From NCBI RefSeq assembly GCF_002251085.2, contig NZ_NOJZ02000001.1:248001-312000 (forward strand): DNA of 64,000 nt, in the 5' to 3' direction. This stretch comes from Romboutsia maritimum (lineage in GTDB: Bacteria > Bacillota > Clostridia > Peptostreptococcales > Peptostreptococcaceae). Of the stretch, positions 34,249 to 44,749 are shown in pieces. Each line of letters opens with the position of its first letter. Positions within the stretch are counted from its first letter, which is position 1. The notes under the pieces were generated by a model, which saw only the letters and a program-made list of their open reading frames with translations, was not told the origin of the DNA and made no database searches. The translations under genes were made by a program, and so were the position numbers.

Positions 34249-34959
34249 TTAATCGTTATCTCTTTGAGCTATTGCTAATAATCTAAGTAATTGAAGTACT
34301 GACGTTAATGCTGCTGCTACATATGTTAATGCTGCTGCATTAAGAACACTTCTGCTTTGTCTTAATTCTTTTCCTTCAACTATACCTAAATTTTCAAGTT
34401 GTACTATTGCTCTACTAGAAGCATTAAACTCAACTGGTAATGTTATTATTTGGAATAACACAGAAGCCGAAAATAATAATATACCTATTTTTAAAAACAA
34501 ACCTCTTTGTAAAAACAACCCTATTCCCATTAAAAACCACGATGCATTTGAAGTAAAATTAACTATTGGTACTAATCCACTTCTCAAATTAAGAGGTGCA
34601 TATCCTTTAGCATGTTGAATAGCATGACCACATTCATGAGCTGCTACAGCTACTGATGTTATTGATGTTCCATAATAAACATCTTGTGATAATCTAAGTA
34701 TTTTACTTCTAGGATCATAATGATCACTTAAATGACCTCGTACCATTTCTATACTTACATTATATAATCCATTTGAATCTAATATAGCTCTTGCAGTTCT
34801 TTCACCCGTATATCCTCTGTATGTGTTGACTCTTAAAAACCTACTAGTTGTAGAACTTACTTTAAATTGAGCATACATAGTAAATATTATAGCTGGAATT
34901 AATATGATCATAGTAGGATCAAAAAACGGATAACCGTATCCGTAACCATATGGGTACAT
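34249..34959 (-). CDS. yugP: Putative neutral zinc metallopeptidase (YugP family)
   Basis: 236-aa membrane protein with the zinc-peptidase motif HECGH in VAVAAHECGHAIQHAKGY, preceded by the family block GERTARAILDSNGLYNVSIE and followed by several hydrophobic helices (SASVLFQIITLPVEFNASSRA; LTYVAAALTSVLQLL). An N-terminal MYPYGYGYGYPF repeat precedes the first helix. The ATG at 34959 is preferred over a GTG at 34968 that overlaps the AGGAGA site. Substrate unknown. Common next to fmt/def in clostridia. Confidence 0.9.
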   Translation of the reverse strand: MYPYGYGYGYPFFDPTMIILIPAIIFTMYAQFKVSSTTSRFLRVNTYRGYTGERTARAILDSNGLYNVSIEMVRGHLSDHYDPRSKILRLSQDVYYGTSITSVAVAAHECGHAIQHAKGYAPLNLRSGLVPIVNFTSNASWFLMGIGLFLQRGLFLKIGILLFSASVLFQIITLPVEFNASSRAIVQLENLGIVEGKELRQSRSVLNAAALTYVAAALTSVLQLLRLLAIAQRDND

Positions 34960-34972
34960 AAAAATCACTCTC

Positions 34973-35713
34973 CTATATTTTCTGCGATGTAAAGAAGTTT
35001 ATTGCTTCTTCAACCTCTTTGATGTCTATAATTGTGTCTACGCAAGGACCATTAGGTCTTTTATTGAATACACCTAAAACAGGTATATTTTTAACGTCTT
35101 GAACTCCTGAGGTTAAATCTCTTTCACAGGCTACAGCTATTACAGCTTTAGGCTTATTTTCTAGAATAATTTTTCTAGCTAATGTTCCCCCTGTAGCAAC
35201 AAATATATTTATATTTGATTTTTCTTTTAATTTAACCAAATCACCTATATTACATAACCCACATTGCTTGCAAGTTTCTATAGTTGAAGTTACTTTTAAC
35301 TTACAACTGTTCTTTTGAACACAATGAGGTATAAGAATTAATATGTCTTGTGGATTTAAATTATACTTATTACTATATATATATTTATTATTCAACTTTA
35401 TAAAAATTTTTCTTATTTCATTTTTAGATATTCCTACAATATTTCCTACTCCTATCATCATAGGAAACATTATACTTACTATTTTTAAATTTATACTCAT
35501 TAATCTAGAACTAACTTTTCTATCCTTTATTACATTATAAGTAATTATAGTTGAAAATATTATTATTAAGGCTACTAATGAAATGATAGTATTTATCACC
35601 ATTCCAAATAAATCTGTTAAATTTAGTATGAATACATTTATAGTAGCTACTCCTAAAATAAGAATCATCAGTATAATGCCTATAATAGTTAAATATTTTT
35701 TTGTATCTATCAT
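34973..35713 (-). CDS. DUF116 family membrane protein
   Basis: 246-aa protein: two N-terminal transmembrane helices, then a cytoplasmic DUF116 domain with conserved cysteines (PHCVQKNSCKLKV, ETCKQCGLCNIGDL, ACERDLTSG) and NKRPNGPCVDT. The cysteine pattern suggests metal or Fe-S binding; activity unknown. The ATG at 35713 has AGGTG 6 nt upstream; a GTG three codons earlier touches the fmt stop. It sits between fmt and the zinc peptidase in one transcript. Confidence 0.87.
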   Translation of the reverse strand: MIDTKKYLTIIGIILMILILGVATINVFILNLTDLFGMVINTIISLVALIIIFSTIITYNVIKDRKVSSRLMSINLKIVSIMFPMMIGVGNIVGISKNEIRKIFIKLNNKYIYSNKYNLNPQDILILIPHCVQKNSCKLKVTSTIETCKQCGLCNIGDLVKLKEKSNINIFVATGGTLARKIILENKPKAVIAVACERDLTSGVQDVKNIPVLGVFNKRPNGPCVDTIIDIKEVEEAINFFTSQKI

Positions 35714-35722
35714 TTTATTCAC

Positions 35723-36652
35723 CTAGCTTAACACTATATTAGCCTCTATACTATTTCCTTTTATATATTCTGATACTAGTACTCTTTTCTTGCCTGGCAT
35801 TTGCATTTCTTCAATTAATAATACATTGTCTTTTGTAGCCACTCTTATTCCTTCTTTGTCTACTTTAAGTATCGTTCCTGGTTGTTTATCACAATTTTCA
35901 CCTAATACTTTAGTCTTCCATACTTTCATAGTTAAATCATTGTATGATGTGTATGCACTTGGCCATGGATTTACTCCTCTAACTAAATTATGTATTTCCT
36001 TAGCACTTTTATTCCACTCTATATTACCTAATGATTTATTCATCATAGGTGCATATGTAAATTCATCATGATTTTGAGGTATTCTAGGTGCACATCCTTT
36101 TTCAATTAAATCCAACGTATCTTTTAAAGTATTAGCTCCCATAACAACCATTTCATCATGAAGTTCTCCTGCTGTAATTTCATCATCAAGATTAAATTCT
36201 GTCTTTAATATCATATCTCCAGTATCTAACCCTTCATCCATATACATAGTTGTTACACCTGTTTTTTCTTCTCCATTTATTATTACCCAATTTATTGGAG
36301 CTGCCCCTCTATACTTAGGAAGTAAAGATACATGTACATTTATACATCCTAACTTAGGTATTTCAAGTATTGATTTTGGAAGTATTTGTCCAAATGCAAC
36401 TACTACTATAACATCTGGTTTTAATTCTTTAATTACTTCAACAAAACTTTCTTCTCTAGCTTTTGATGGTTGATATACAGGTATATCATATTTTAAGGCA
36501 AGTTCCTTTACAGGAGGCATACCTATTTTTTTTCCTCTTCCAACTGGCTTATCTGGTTGAGTTACAACTGCTAATATATCATGCTTTTCATCTATTATTT
36601 TTTTAAGACATCCAACTGCTATGTCTGGAGTTCCCATAAATACTATTTTCAA
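35723..36652 (-). CDS. fmt: Methionyl-tRNA formyltransferase
   Basis: 309-aa enzyme that formylates initiator Met-tRNA using 10-formyl-THF. Motifs: MGTPDIAVGCLKKI, formyl site NVHVSLLPKYRGAAPINW, and TTMYMDEGLDTGDMI; C-terminal OB domain NPWPSAYTS. The start is TTG 8-10 nt after AGGAGC, giving the family N-terminus MKIVFMGTP. Grouped with def and priA as in most Firmicutes. Confidence 0.96.
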   Translation of the reverse strand: MKIVFMGTPDIAVGCLKKIIDEKHDILAVVTQPDKPVGRGKKIGMPPVKELALKYDIPVYQPSKAREESFVEVIKELKPDVIVVVAFGQILPKSILEIPKLGCINVHVSLLPKYRGAAPINWVIINGEEKTGVTTMYMDEGLDTGDMILKTEFNLDDEITAGELHDEMVVMGANTLKDTLDLIEKGCAPRIPQNHDEFTYAPMMNKSLGNIEWNKSAKEIHNLVRGVNPWPSAYTSYNDLTMKVWKTKVLGENCDKQPGTILKVDKEGIRVATKDNVLLIEEMQMPGKKRVLVSEYIKGNSIEANIVLS

Positions 36653-36667
36653 TTAAATCAGCTCCTA

Positions 36668-37108
36668 TTACTTTTCTATTTTGTCAACAAATAATATACC
36701 TTCTAAATGATCTATTTCATGACAGAATGCTCTAGCTAAAAGTTCTTCACCTTCTATTTCCATTAACTGACCTTTTCTATTGAAAGCTCTTACTTTTACA
36801 ACGTATGGTCTTCTTACAGGACCTGACTCTCCTACAACGCTTAAGCATCCTTCATCGTCTATTTGTTCTCCAGAAGTTGCTATTATTTCAGGATTTATAA
36901 GTTCTATTATTCCATCTCCAACATCTATTATTACTACTCTTTTTAAGATTCCAACTTGAGGTGCTGCAAGACCTACCCCATCGGCTGCATACATTGTATC
37001 TGCCATATCATCTAATAATTGAATTATTTTATCATCAATTTTTTCTACCTTCTTAGATTTCTTTCTTAAAACTGGTTCTCCTATTTTAACTATTTGTCTT
37101 AATGCCAT
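36668..37108 (-). CDS. def: Peptide deformylase
   Basis: 146-aa iron/zinc deformylase removing the N-formyl group from nascent chains. All three motifs are present: [16 protein letters not shown] and HEIDHLEG (metal ligands Cys, His, His). It is the short type typical of clostridia. Fifteen bp before fmt and 17 bp after priA, in one operon. Confidence 0.97.
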   Translation of the reverse strand: MALRQIVKIGEPVLRKKSKKVEKIDDKIIQLLDDMADTMYAADGVGLAAPQVGILKRVVIIDVGDGIIELINPEIIATSGEQIDDEGCLSVVGESGPVRRPYVVKVRAFNRKGQLMEIEGEELLARAFCHEIDHLEGILFVDKIEK

Positions 37109-37125
37109 TATCTTTCCTCCTAAAC

Positions 37126-39615
37126 TTATAATACACTATTTGGGTTAATATCTATTGATATATTAATATCTTTATTAAATACAACATCTCTTTTTGTTAT
37201 ACATATATATTTTATTATACCCTTTAATAAATTAATTTCAATATTATCATCTTTAAATAATATTTGCCATCTATAATTTTGATTTATTTTTGCTATAGTG
37301 CACGGATTTGGTCCTAAAATAAATTCAAAATTATCTATTCCTCTACTTTTTAACAAATAAACTATTGAATCATACATATTTTTAGCATTCTGCTTTACTA
37401 AATGTTCATTATTCCCACTTACAACTACACTTATCATATTATTAAAAGGAGCATATCCAAATGCATTTCTTATCTTTATTTCATCATTATAAAATCCTTC
37501 ATAATCGTAGTTTATAGCCCTTCTAATTGCATAATGGTCTGTATCGTAAGTTTGAAGTATTACGCTTCCTTCTTTATCACTTCTTCCAGCTCTACCTGAA
37601 ACTTGAGTTATTAGTTGAAATGTAGTTTCAGAACTTTTAAAATCAGGAAATTTTAAAATCATATCGGCTGATAATATTCCAACTAAGGTTACATTATCAA
37701 AATCCAAACCCTTACTTATCATTTGAGTCCCTATTAAAACATCTGCTTCTTTATTTTTAAACTTATTTAATATTTCTTCTAATGAACCTTTTTTAGATGT
37801 TGTATCTTTATCCATCCTTAAAATTTTAATGTCCTTGAATATAGTTTTTAATTCTTCTTCTATTCTTTGTGTTCCAACTCCAAATGGCTTTACATACTTA
37901 CTTTTACACTCTGGGCACTCAATTGGAATTTCCTTTTCATATCCACAGTAGTGACAACGTCCTATATTATCGCCTTTATGATACGTTAATGAGATATCAC
38001 AATTTTCACATTGAAATACATAGCCACACTTTCTACATGATATAAAATTTGCATAGCCTCTTCTGTTTAAAAACAATATAATCTGACTATCATTTTTTAT
38101 TGCTTCTTGTATTTCTAATTGTAGCTTCATACTAAATATACTTTTGTTTCCCTTATTTAATTCTTCCTTCATATCTACAACATTTATTTTAGGAAGAGGT
38201 TTATTATTCGCTCTTTGTTGTATTTTTATTAAATTATATTCACCTTGTTTGGCCTTATAATATTCTTCAATAGAAGGAGTTGCTGAACCTAAAATCAAAG
38301 ATATATTTTTCTTGACAGATAAAAATTTAGCTACCTCTATAGCATTAAATTTAGGATTTTTTTCAGATTTATATGCACTTTCATGAAACTCATCTATAAT
38401 AATAACACCTAAGCTATTAAACGGTGCAAATAATGCCGATCTAGCACCTATTAATATTCTTATTTTACCGCTCTTTATAGCTTTATACACATCATGTTTT
38501 TGACCTTCAGAAAGTTGACTGTGAAATACACCAACTATTTCTCCAAATTTATTTTTAAATCTAGATATACTCTGAGGTGTAAGAGATATTTCTGGGACTA
38601 GAACTATACTATCTAAACCTTGATTTAATGCAGAATCAATTATCTCCATATACACTTCAGTTTTTCCACTTCCAGTTACTCCATGTATCATATAAGGTTT
38701 TTTATCTTCATCAAACATCTGAGACTTAATTTTGTCTATTGCATTTTTTTGTTCACTATTTAATTCAATTTTTTTAGATACTGATGTATATATACTTTCT
38801 GGTTTTCTATAATAATCTTTTAATTCTAAATTAATCAATTTTTTTTCATGAAGAGACGTTATGCTTTGTCTAGAAGCATTTAAAAGTTCCAATAAATCAT
38901 TTATTTCAACCTCATCGTTATACTTTAAAAAATTGATTATTTCTTTTTGTTTACTTCCTGTTTTTATTTTATGATTTAATATATAGTCATCTACATCTTC
39001 ACCATCCATAGATAATGATATATAACAAATCTTCTTTTCATTTTTATGATTTTTATATTCCCAGCTTATTTTAATTATTTCTTTTCTTTTAAGTCGTTCT
39101 AATATATTATTTACATTGCTTATATTTTTTAACTTTTCAACTTTTATCTTACCCTTATTATTTATAATTTCGTCTATTATCTTTTTTTCTTCATTACTAA
39201 TATTACTTAATATTAACTGTAATTGAAACTGATTTAAATTTTCATAGTCATCATTAAAGCTTACTACCTTATAATTATTTAATTTATATCCCTTTGGATA
39301 TATTAAATTTATACAATCAATATATGTACATAAATATCTGTTTTTCATCCAAGAAACTAACTCTAAATCCTCTATTTTAAAAATCGGATTTTCATCCAAT
39401 ATATCAACAACTTCTTTTGTTTTTATTTTTTCTTCTAATTTATCTGAAATTTCAAATACAAATGCTTCTGTAGGCTTATTACCCCTTCCAAATGGAACTA
39501 GAACTCTATGCCCTATCTCTAAATTATCTATTAAAAGAGCTGGAATTTGGTATGTAAACAAGTTATCTGTATATATAGTATTACTTCTCACTACCACTTT
39601 TACGTATTTTTCCAT
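37126..39615 (-). CDS. priA: Primosomal protein N' (replication restart helicase PriA)
   Basis: 829-aa PriA. N-terminal 3' DNA-binding domain ([24 protein letters not shown]), Walker [15 protein letters not shown], DExH box as DEFH in [11 protein letters not shown] (DEEH is usual), GSATPSIE, then eight cysteines for two zinc sites (CRKC, CENC, CHYC, CPEC) and C-terminal helicase motifs ([22 protein letters not shown]). Slightly longer than average owing to a Lys/Asn-rich segment around 170-230. First gene after the coaBC terminator. Confidence 0.95.
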   Translation of the reverse strand: MEKYVKVVVRSNTIYTDNLFTYQIPALLIDNLEIGHRVLVPFGRGNKPTEAFVFEISDKLEEKIKTKEVVDILDENPIFKIEDLELVSWMKNRYLCTYIDCINLIYPKGYKLNNYKVVSFNDDYENLNQFQLQLILSNISNEEKKIIDEIINNKGKIKVEKLKNISNVNNILERLKRKEIIKISWEYKNHKNEKKICYISLSMDGEDVDDYILNHKIKTGSKQKEIINFLKYNDEVEINDLLELLNASRQSITSLHEKKLINLELKDYYRKPESIYTSVSKKIELNSEQKNAIDKIKSQMFDEDKKPYMIHGVTGSGKTEVYMEIIDSALNQGLDSIVLVPEISLTPQSISRFKNKFGEIVGVFHSQLSEGQKHDVYKAIKSGKIRILIGARSALFAPFNSLGVIIIDEFHESAYKSEKNPKFNAIEVAKFLSVKKNISLILGSATPSIEEYYKAKQGEYNLIKIQQRANNKPLPKINVVDMKEELNKGNKSIFSMKLQLEIQEAIKNDSQIILFLNRRGYANFISCRKCGYVFQCENCDISLTYHKGDNIGRCHYCGYEKEIPIECPECKSKYVKPFGVGTQRIEEELKTIFKDIKILRMDKDTTSKKGSLEEILNKFKNKEADVLIGTQMISKGLDFDNVTLVGILSADMILKFPDFKSSETTFQLITQVSGRAGRSDKEGSVILQTYDTDHYAIRRAINYDYEGFYNDEIKIRNAFGYAPFNNMISVVVSGNNEHLVKQNAKNMYDSIVYLLKSRGIDNFEFILGPNPCTIAKINQNYRWQILFKDDNIEINLLKGIIKYICITKRDVVFNKDINISIDINPNSVL

Positions 39616-39661
39616 ATTATAACCTCTATTTTGATTTAATTACATCTGTATAGTTGGCTAG

Positions 39662-39697
39662 AAAAATAAGCACCTATTTTAATAGATGCTTATTTTT
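39662..39697 (-). terminator. Terminator after coaBC
   Basis: Eleven plus five bp stem broken by one mismatch (39662-39678 with 39681-39697), with A/T flanks; its first arm overlaps the coaBC stop codon. Confidence 0.75.
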
Positions 39698-40889
39698 CTA
39701 ATAGAGCTTTAACTTTATCTAAAATAACGTTAGCTACTTCTTCTTTTTTCATTTTTGGATATTCGATAATATCCCCTTCTCTATCTATGATTTTGACTAT
39801 ATTAGTATCTACTCCAAAGCCTGAACCTTCTTGAGTCAAATCATTAGCTACTATAAAATCTAAATTTTTCTTTTTAACTTTACCTTTAGCATTTTCTATA
39901 AGATCATTTGTTTCAGCAGCAAAACCAACTAGTATTTTATCGCCTTTTACTTTACCAATTTCATAGGCAATATCTTTATTTCTATCTAAATTTATAATTA
40001 AATCATCATTGCTTTTTTTTATTTTTTTATCACAGTAACTCTTTGGTTTATAATCTGCTACTGCTGCACTTTTTATAATAACTTGGTTTTCATCTAAATT
40101 GTCAATCACTGCTTCATACATATCTTGAGCTGATTCTATTTTAACTAATTTTTTTAGTTTTTTTGGAGGCATTAAATTTGTAGGCCCAGAGATAAGAGTT
40201 ACTTCTGCTCCTCTTTGTATAGCTTTATTTGCTATTGCATATCCCATTTTACCAGTTGATCTATTAGTTATATATCTAACTGGGTCTATACTTTCAACAG
40301 TTGGACCTGCTGTAATTATTATATGCTTTCCCTTTAAATCTTGTTTTTTAGTAAGTAAATCAACAACTTCATCAACTATTTTTTCAGGAGATGCTAACTT
40401 ACCTTTTCCCATGTCGCCACAAGCTAATCTTCCACTTTCGGGTTCAACAAAATTAAAATCTAATTCTTTTAATGTATTTATATTTTTTTGAACTATTGCA
40501 TTTTCATACATATTTGTGTTCATAGCTGGCGCTATCAAAACCTTAGCTTTAGTAGCCATTATAGTTGTAGTTAACATATCATCTGCTATACCATTTGCTA
40601 TTTTACCTATGATATTCGCAGTAGCTGGTGCAACTAAAAATAAATCAGCTTTTTTTGCTAATGATATATGCTCTACATCCCATGTTTTAGGCTCTTCAAA
40701 CATATCATCAATCACATAATTTTGACTCAAAGATTGAAATGTTAATGGTGCAACAAATTCTGTAGCAGATTTAGTCATTATAACATGAACATTTGCTCTT
40801 AGTTTTTTTAATCTACTAACAACATCACATGCTTTATATACAGCTATTCCACCACTTACACCAATTACAACAGTTTTGCCATTTAACAT
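39690..40889 (-). CDS. coaBC: Bifunctional phosphopantothenoylcysteine decarboxylase/synthetase
   Basis: 399-aa fusion enzyme for two CoA steps. N-terminal FMN decarboxylase CoaC: GVSGGIAVYKACDVVSRLKK, PAMNTNMYENAIV, SGRLACGDMGKGKLASPE; C-terminal CTP-dependent ligase CoaB: ITAGPTVESIDPVRYITNRSTGKMGYAIA and the DLIVAND-like FIVANDLTQEGSGFG. Between rpoZ (5 bp) and priA, the standard order. Confidence 0.97.
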   Translation of the reverse strand: MLNGKTVVIGVSGGIAVYKACDVVSRLKKLRANVHVIMTKSATEFVAPLTFQSLSQNYVIDDMFEEPKTWDVEHISLAKKADLFLVAPATANIIGKIANGIADDMLTTTIMATKAKVLIAPAMNTNMYENAIVQKNINTLKELDFNFVEPESGRLACGDMGKGKLASPEKIVDEVVDLLTKKQDLKGKHIIITAGPTVESIDPVRYITNRSTGKMGYAIANKAIQRGAEVTLISGPTNLMPPKKLKKLVKIESAQDMYEAVIDNLDENQVIIKSAAVADYKPKSYCDKKIKKSNDDLIINLDRNKDIAYEIGKVKGDKILVGFAAETNDLIENAKGKVKKKNLDFIVANDLTQEGSGFGVDTNIVKIIDREGDIIEYPKMKKEEVANVILDKVKALLEK

Positions 40890-40894
40890 AGAAA

Positions 40895-41161
40895 TTACTC
40901 CTGTTCTATATTTTGTATTTGCTCTTGGTGATGTCTAGCTTCTTCAATATCTATTTCCTCTTGAGTTAATAATCTATAAGTTATTTTATCTTCAGAAACC
41001 TCTTGAGTAGCTATACAAACTGGCTTATTTTCTCTTTGTTTATTTGCAACATATGGAGTAGATCCGTCAACTATTTCCCTAGCTCTCTTTGCAACTGTAC
41101 CTACTAAGTAGTATCTGTTGTCTATTTTATTTAATACGTCGTTTATAGATGGTTTTATCAT
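40895..41161 (-). CDS. rpoZ: DNA-directed RNA polymerase omega subunit
   Basis: 88-aa omega subunit: MIKPSINDVLNKIDNRYYLVGTVAKRAREIVDG with the KRARE motif that contacts beta-prime, and a variable acidic C-terminus. One bp after gmk. Size is normal. Confidence 0.96.
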   Translation of the reverse strand: MIKPSINDVLNKIDNRYYLVGTVAKRAREIVDGSTPYVANKQRENKPVCIATQEVSEDKITYRLLTQEEIDIEEARHHQEQIQNIEQE

Positions 41162-41162
41162 A

Positions 41163-41780
41163 TTATAACTCCTCCTTGAAATTTTCTATTATATTAGTTT
41201 TATATCTATTGACTTTATTTTTTTCAGAAGATATTATACTTTCTACTTCTTTTGCAGATTTTACTACATCTTCATTTACTATAAAATAGTCATAGTTATC
41301 TATTTGTTTTATTTCTTCAAATGCACAACTAAATCTCTTGTCAATTTCCTCTTGAGTTTCAGTTCCTCTTCCAACTATTCTGTTTTTTAATTCTTGTAGT
41401 GATGGTGGAAGTACAAATATAAATACTCCTTGTGGATAAACTTCTTTTATCTGAGCTGCTCCTTGCATTTCTATTTCTAATAAAACGTCTTGACCTTTTT
41501 CTAGGCATTCTAATATAGCAGCTTTTGGTGTTCCATAAATATTATCATAAATCTTAGCATATTCTAAGAATTCACCTTCAGCTATCATATTTTCAAACTT
41601 TTCTTTAGTTATAAAGAAGTAATTAACCCCATCAACTTCTCCTGTTCTAGGTTTTCTAGTAGTCGCTGATACGGAAAGTTTTATTTGGTCATTATTTTTT
41701 AATAACTCTTTACATATTGTACCTTTTCCAGCTCCTGATGGTCCAGATACAACTAGTAATAGTCCTTTTCTTTTAACCAT
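41163..41780 (-). CDS. gmk: Guanylate kinase
   Basis: 205-aa GMP kinase. P-loop VSGPSGAGKGTICKEL, GMP-binding SATTRKPRTGEVDGVNYFF, EYAKIYDNIYGTP, and lid region GRGTETQEEIDKRF. Followed directly by rpoZ. In Bacillus the remA gene lies between yicC and gmk; here the 41-bp gap leaves no room for it. Confidence 0.97.
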   Translation of the reverse strand: MVKRKGLLLVVSGPSGAGKGTICKELLKNNDQIKLSVSATTRKPRTGEVDGVNYFFITKEKFENMIAEGEFLEYAKIYDNIYGTPKAAILECLEKGQDVLLEIEMQGAAQIKEVYPQGVFIFVLPPSLQELKNRIVGRGTETQEEIDKRFSCAFEEIKQIDNYDYFIVNEDVVKSAKEVESIISSEKNKVNRYKTNIIENFKEEL

Positions 41781-41821
41781 TATTATATCTTCCTTTCTCG
41801 TTGTATATGTATTAATTTATT

Positions 41822-42703
41822 TTACTCTATATTTTGTATTTGTTCTCTTATCTTTTCTAATTCGCTTTTTATTTCAACAACTAAATTAGTTATATTTAAA
41901 TCAGATGATTTTGATCCTATAGTATTAGTTTCTCTGTTCATCTCTTGAATTAAAAAATCTATTTTTCTACCTATTGATTCATCTTTTACTATAGTTTTTT
42001 TAAGTTGATCTATATGACTTCTAAATCTTACTATCTCTTCTGTTATACTGCTTTTATCAGCATATATAGCTACTTCTTGAGCCAATCTATTTTCATCAAT
42101 AATACTAGGATCTTCTAGCATTTCACTTATTCTACTATTTAATTTTTCTTTATAGTCAATAACAACATTATATGAGTACTTCTCAATTTCTTCAATATAA
42201 TTTTTAAGAAGATTGCATCTTTCTAAAGTATCTTGTGCTAATTTTTTTCCTTCTTCAATTCTCATTTCTTTTAATTTTATTAATGCTTCTTCTAAAGCAG
42301 GTTTTAGCATAGACCATAATAAATCTTCATCTTCTTCTTTTTCTTCTGTTTTTATTATTTCTGGGAATTTAGCTATATTCATGACACTTATGTCATCTAC
42401 TAAATCAAATTTATCTTTTATTTGTTTTAATATTCCTACATATTGTGATGCTAATGTTTCGTCAAATTTTAAGTTTACATCTTCACTACCTAATAAGTCA
42501 AGCTTAATATATAAGTCTACTCTTCCTCTTTTTGCATAATCCTTAACTAAATTTCTTACCTTATCTTCTAAAAATGAAATTTTTCTAGGAAGACGCACAT
42601 TTATATCACAATATTTATGATTTATAGTTTTACACTCAACTAAAAAATTATAGTTATCGTCTTTATATTCTCCTCTTCCAAAGCCTGTCATACTGATAGC
42701 CAT
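41822..42703 (-). CDS. yicC: YicC/YloC family endoribonuclease
   Basis: 293-aa YicC-type RNase. N-terminal MAISMTGFGRGEYKDDNYNFLVECKTINHKYCDINVRLPRKISFLE and C-terminal GRKIDFLIQEMNRETNTIGSKSSDLNITNLVVEIKSELEKIREQIQNIE are diagnostic. E. coli YicC cleaves the small RNA RyhB; targets in Firmicutes are not known. Followed by gmk and rpoZ; preceded by dapF with a 1-bp gap. Confidence 0.94.
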   Translation of the reverse strand: MAISMTGFGRGEYKDDNYNFLVECKTINHKYCDINVRLPRKISFLEDKVRNLVKDYAKRGRVDLYIKLDLLGSEDVNLKFDETLASQYVGILKQIKDKFDLVDDISVMNIAKFPEIIKTEEKEEDEDLLWSMLKPALEEALIKLKEMRIEEGKKLAQDTLERCNLLKNYIEEIEKYSYNVVIDYKEKLNSRISEMLEDPSIIDENRLAQEVAIYADKSSITEEIVRFRSHIDQLKKTIVKDESIGRKIDFLIQEMNRETNTIGSKSSDLNITNLVVEIKSELEKIREQIQNIE

Positions 42704-42704
42704 A

Positions 42705-43535
42705 TTATACCTCCAAAATTCCTTCGCATATTTTTACTGCTGGTCCTGTCATATAAACAAAATCTTCTATATCTATTTTTACTGTTCCACCTTGAGATGT
42801 TACATTTACACTTTTATCCACCATTTTTAAATAATTTAAGATAATTGCTGATGCAGTCATTCCCGTACCACACCCTAGTGTATACCCACATCCTCTTTCC
42901 CAGGTATAAACAGATATATTACTTCTATCTTCTATTTTAACAAAATTTACATTTGTTCCATTAAGAAAAATCTTATTTTTTTCTATTTCTTTTCCATATT
43001 TATATATTTGATTTAAATTTAAATTGTCAACTAATATCACAGTATGAGGCACTCCCATTAGCATAGAGCTAATCTTTAACTCTTTATCTATTATAGTTAT
43101 ACTTTCATTAATAAATATTTCTTTATCAGTATCTATTGGAATATCCTTTGAGAAAAAACTTCCTTTTCCCATATTAACTTTTATAGAGTTTGCTTTTTCA
43201 AATATAGTGTTAATTTCTACTATCTTTATTCCATCTAATGTATCAATTTCAAACATTTCTTTTTTAACTATATTATTGTCATAAACAAATTTTGCAAAAC
43301 ATCTTATTCCATTTCCACACATAGAGGCTCTTGAACCATCAGAATTATAGTATAACATCTCTATGTCAGCATTATTAGAACTTTTAACAACTAACAATCC
43401 ATCTGCTCCTACTGAAAATCTTCTGTGACATACTTTTTGGGCTAATTTACCATAGTTAGAATTTTCAATATTATGAATTCTTCCATCTATTGCGATAAAA
43501 TCATTTCCTATTCCATGTAGTTTCCAAAACTTCAT
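42705..43535 (-). CDS. dapF: Diaminopimelate epimerase
   Basis: 276-aa PLP-independent epimerase converting LL-DAP to meso-DAP for peptidoglycan and lysine. Both catalytic cysteines are visible: YNSDGSRASMCGNGIRCFAKF and GCGYTLGCGTGMTASA. N-terminal MKFWKLHGIGNDFIAID is typical. No other dap or lys gene is nearby; it is coupled to yicC instead. Presence suggests meso-DAP cross-links or DAP-route lysine. Confidence 0.96.
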   Translation of the reverse strand: MKFWKLHGIGNDFIAIDGRIHNIENSNYGKLAQKVCHRRFSVGADGLLVVKSSNNADIEMLYYNSDGSRASMCGNGIRCFAKFVYDNNIVKKEMFEIDTLDGIKIVEINTIFEKANSIKVNMGKGSFFSKDIPIDTDKEIFINESITIIDKELKISSMLMGVPHTVILVDNLNLNQIYKYGKEIEKNKIFLNGTNVNFVKIEDRSNISVYTWERGCGYTLGCGTGMTASAIILNYLKMVDKSVNVTSQGGTVKIDIEDFVYMTGPAVKICEGILEV

Positions 43536-43668
43536 AAAATCTCCCCTTTTAAATTTAAATCACTAACTTATTATTATACAATACTTCGCTCCTAAAAGGA
43601 ATTGATATCTCTTTTTTTATTATTTTAATCTTACTTGAAAATGTTCGCAAATATGGTATGTATATTAA

Positions 43669-43703
43669 AAAAGCTGCCTCAAAATAAAATTTTGAAACAG
43701 CTA
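43669..43703 (-). terminator. Terminator of the threonine aldolase gene (recurring family)
   Basis: Stem 43672-43685 with 43689-43702 and 3-nt loop. Two C-A mismatches on the plus strand become G-U pairs on the minus strand, so it acts on the minus transcript. Confidence 0.78.
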
Positions 43704-43723
43704 CCTTTAAAAGATGTGATTTT

Positions 43724-44749
43724 TTATTCGATTATTTCTTTTATTGTTTTTATTACATAATCTATGTCTTCTCTTGTAACGTCTATGTGTGTTACAAATC
43801 TATATTCTCCATTTTCTTTTTTGTTAATTTTTATATTTTTATCATAGAATTTTTTTACTAATATATCTTCATGGATTATGTTATCATCCAGTTTAAAAAA
43901 TACCATATTTATATCATTTGTTTTTGGGTTTACTTCTATATTTTTTATTTTTGATAATTCACTAGCTAGATATTTTGCATTTTTATGGTCTTCAGGTAAT
44001 CTTAATGTCATTTCTTCAAGAGCAATTATACCTGCTGCTGCAACTATTCCTACCTGTCTCATACCTCCACCCATAAGCTTTTGATTTTTTCTTGCTCTTT
44101 GAATAAATTCCTTACTTCCTGCAAGTATAGAGCCCATAGGAGCTGCTAGTCCTTTTGATAAACAAAACATTACACTATCAGCACATGCAGCTATTTCACT
44201 TGCATCTACATTTAAGGCTAGTGCTGCATTAAATATTCTCGCCCCATCTAAATGCACTGGTATTGAATGTTTTTCTGCTATTTTTTTTATCTCTTGTAAA
44301 TTTTCTAACTTAACTACTGCTCCTTCTAAGTTAGCATTTTCTACACATATAAGTCCTGTTTCAGGTTCATGTATATCATCTCTTCTTATTGCTTTTTCTA
44401 CAAGATATGGATCCATCGTTCCATTATCAGTTTCTAAGGTTCTAAGTTGAACTCCCGCTATTACTGATGATGCTCCTACTTCATGAACGACTATATGATA
44501 ATCTTTTCCAATAATTACTTCATGCCCTCTTCTAGTATGCGTAAATAATGATAATTGATTTCCAAAAGTTCCACTTGGTATAAATGTAGCAGCTTCCTTA
44601 CCTACCTTTTTAGCTGCTAATTCTTCAAGCTTATTTACTGTAGGGTCATCTCTCAATGAAGAATCTCCCACCGGTGCTTGTGCCATTGCTTTTCTCATTT
44701 TCTCAGTTGGCATTGTTACCGTGTCACTTCTTAAGTCAATAAATTTCAT
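43724..44749 (-). CDS. ltaE: Low-specificity L-threonine aldolase
   Basis: 341-aa PLP enzyme of the beta-eliminating lyase group that splits threonine or allo-threonine to glycine and acetaldehyde. Family blocks: IDLRSDTVTMPTEKMRKAMAQAPVGDSSLRDDPTVNKLE, FIPSGTFGNQLSL, VHLDGARIFNAALAL and the PLP lysine in FCLSKGLAAPMGSILAG. GRxGH-type end is replaced by FVTHIDVTREDIDYV. Single gene, divergent from rqcH. A cre-like palindrome and a 12-codon frame with its own RBS lie just upstream. Confidence 0.94.
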   Translation of the reverse strand: MKFIDLRSDTVTMPTEKMRKAMAQAPVGDSSLRDDPTVNKLEELAAKKVGKEAATFIPSGTFGNQLSLFTHTRRGHEVIIGKDYHIVVHEVGASSVIAGVQLRTLETDNGTMDPYLVEKAIRRDDIHEPETGLICVENANLEGAVVKLENLQEIKKIAEKHSIPVHLDGARIFNAALALNVDASEIAACADSVMFCLSKGLAAPMGSILAGSKEFIQRARKNQKLMGGGMRQVGIVAAAGIIALEEMTLRLPEDHKNAKYLASELSKIKNIEVNPKTNDINMVFFKLDDNIIHEDILVKKFYDKNIKINKKENGEYRFVTHIDVTREDIDYVIKTIKEIIE

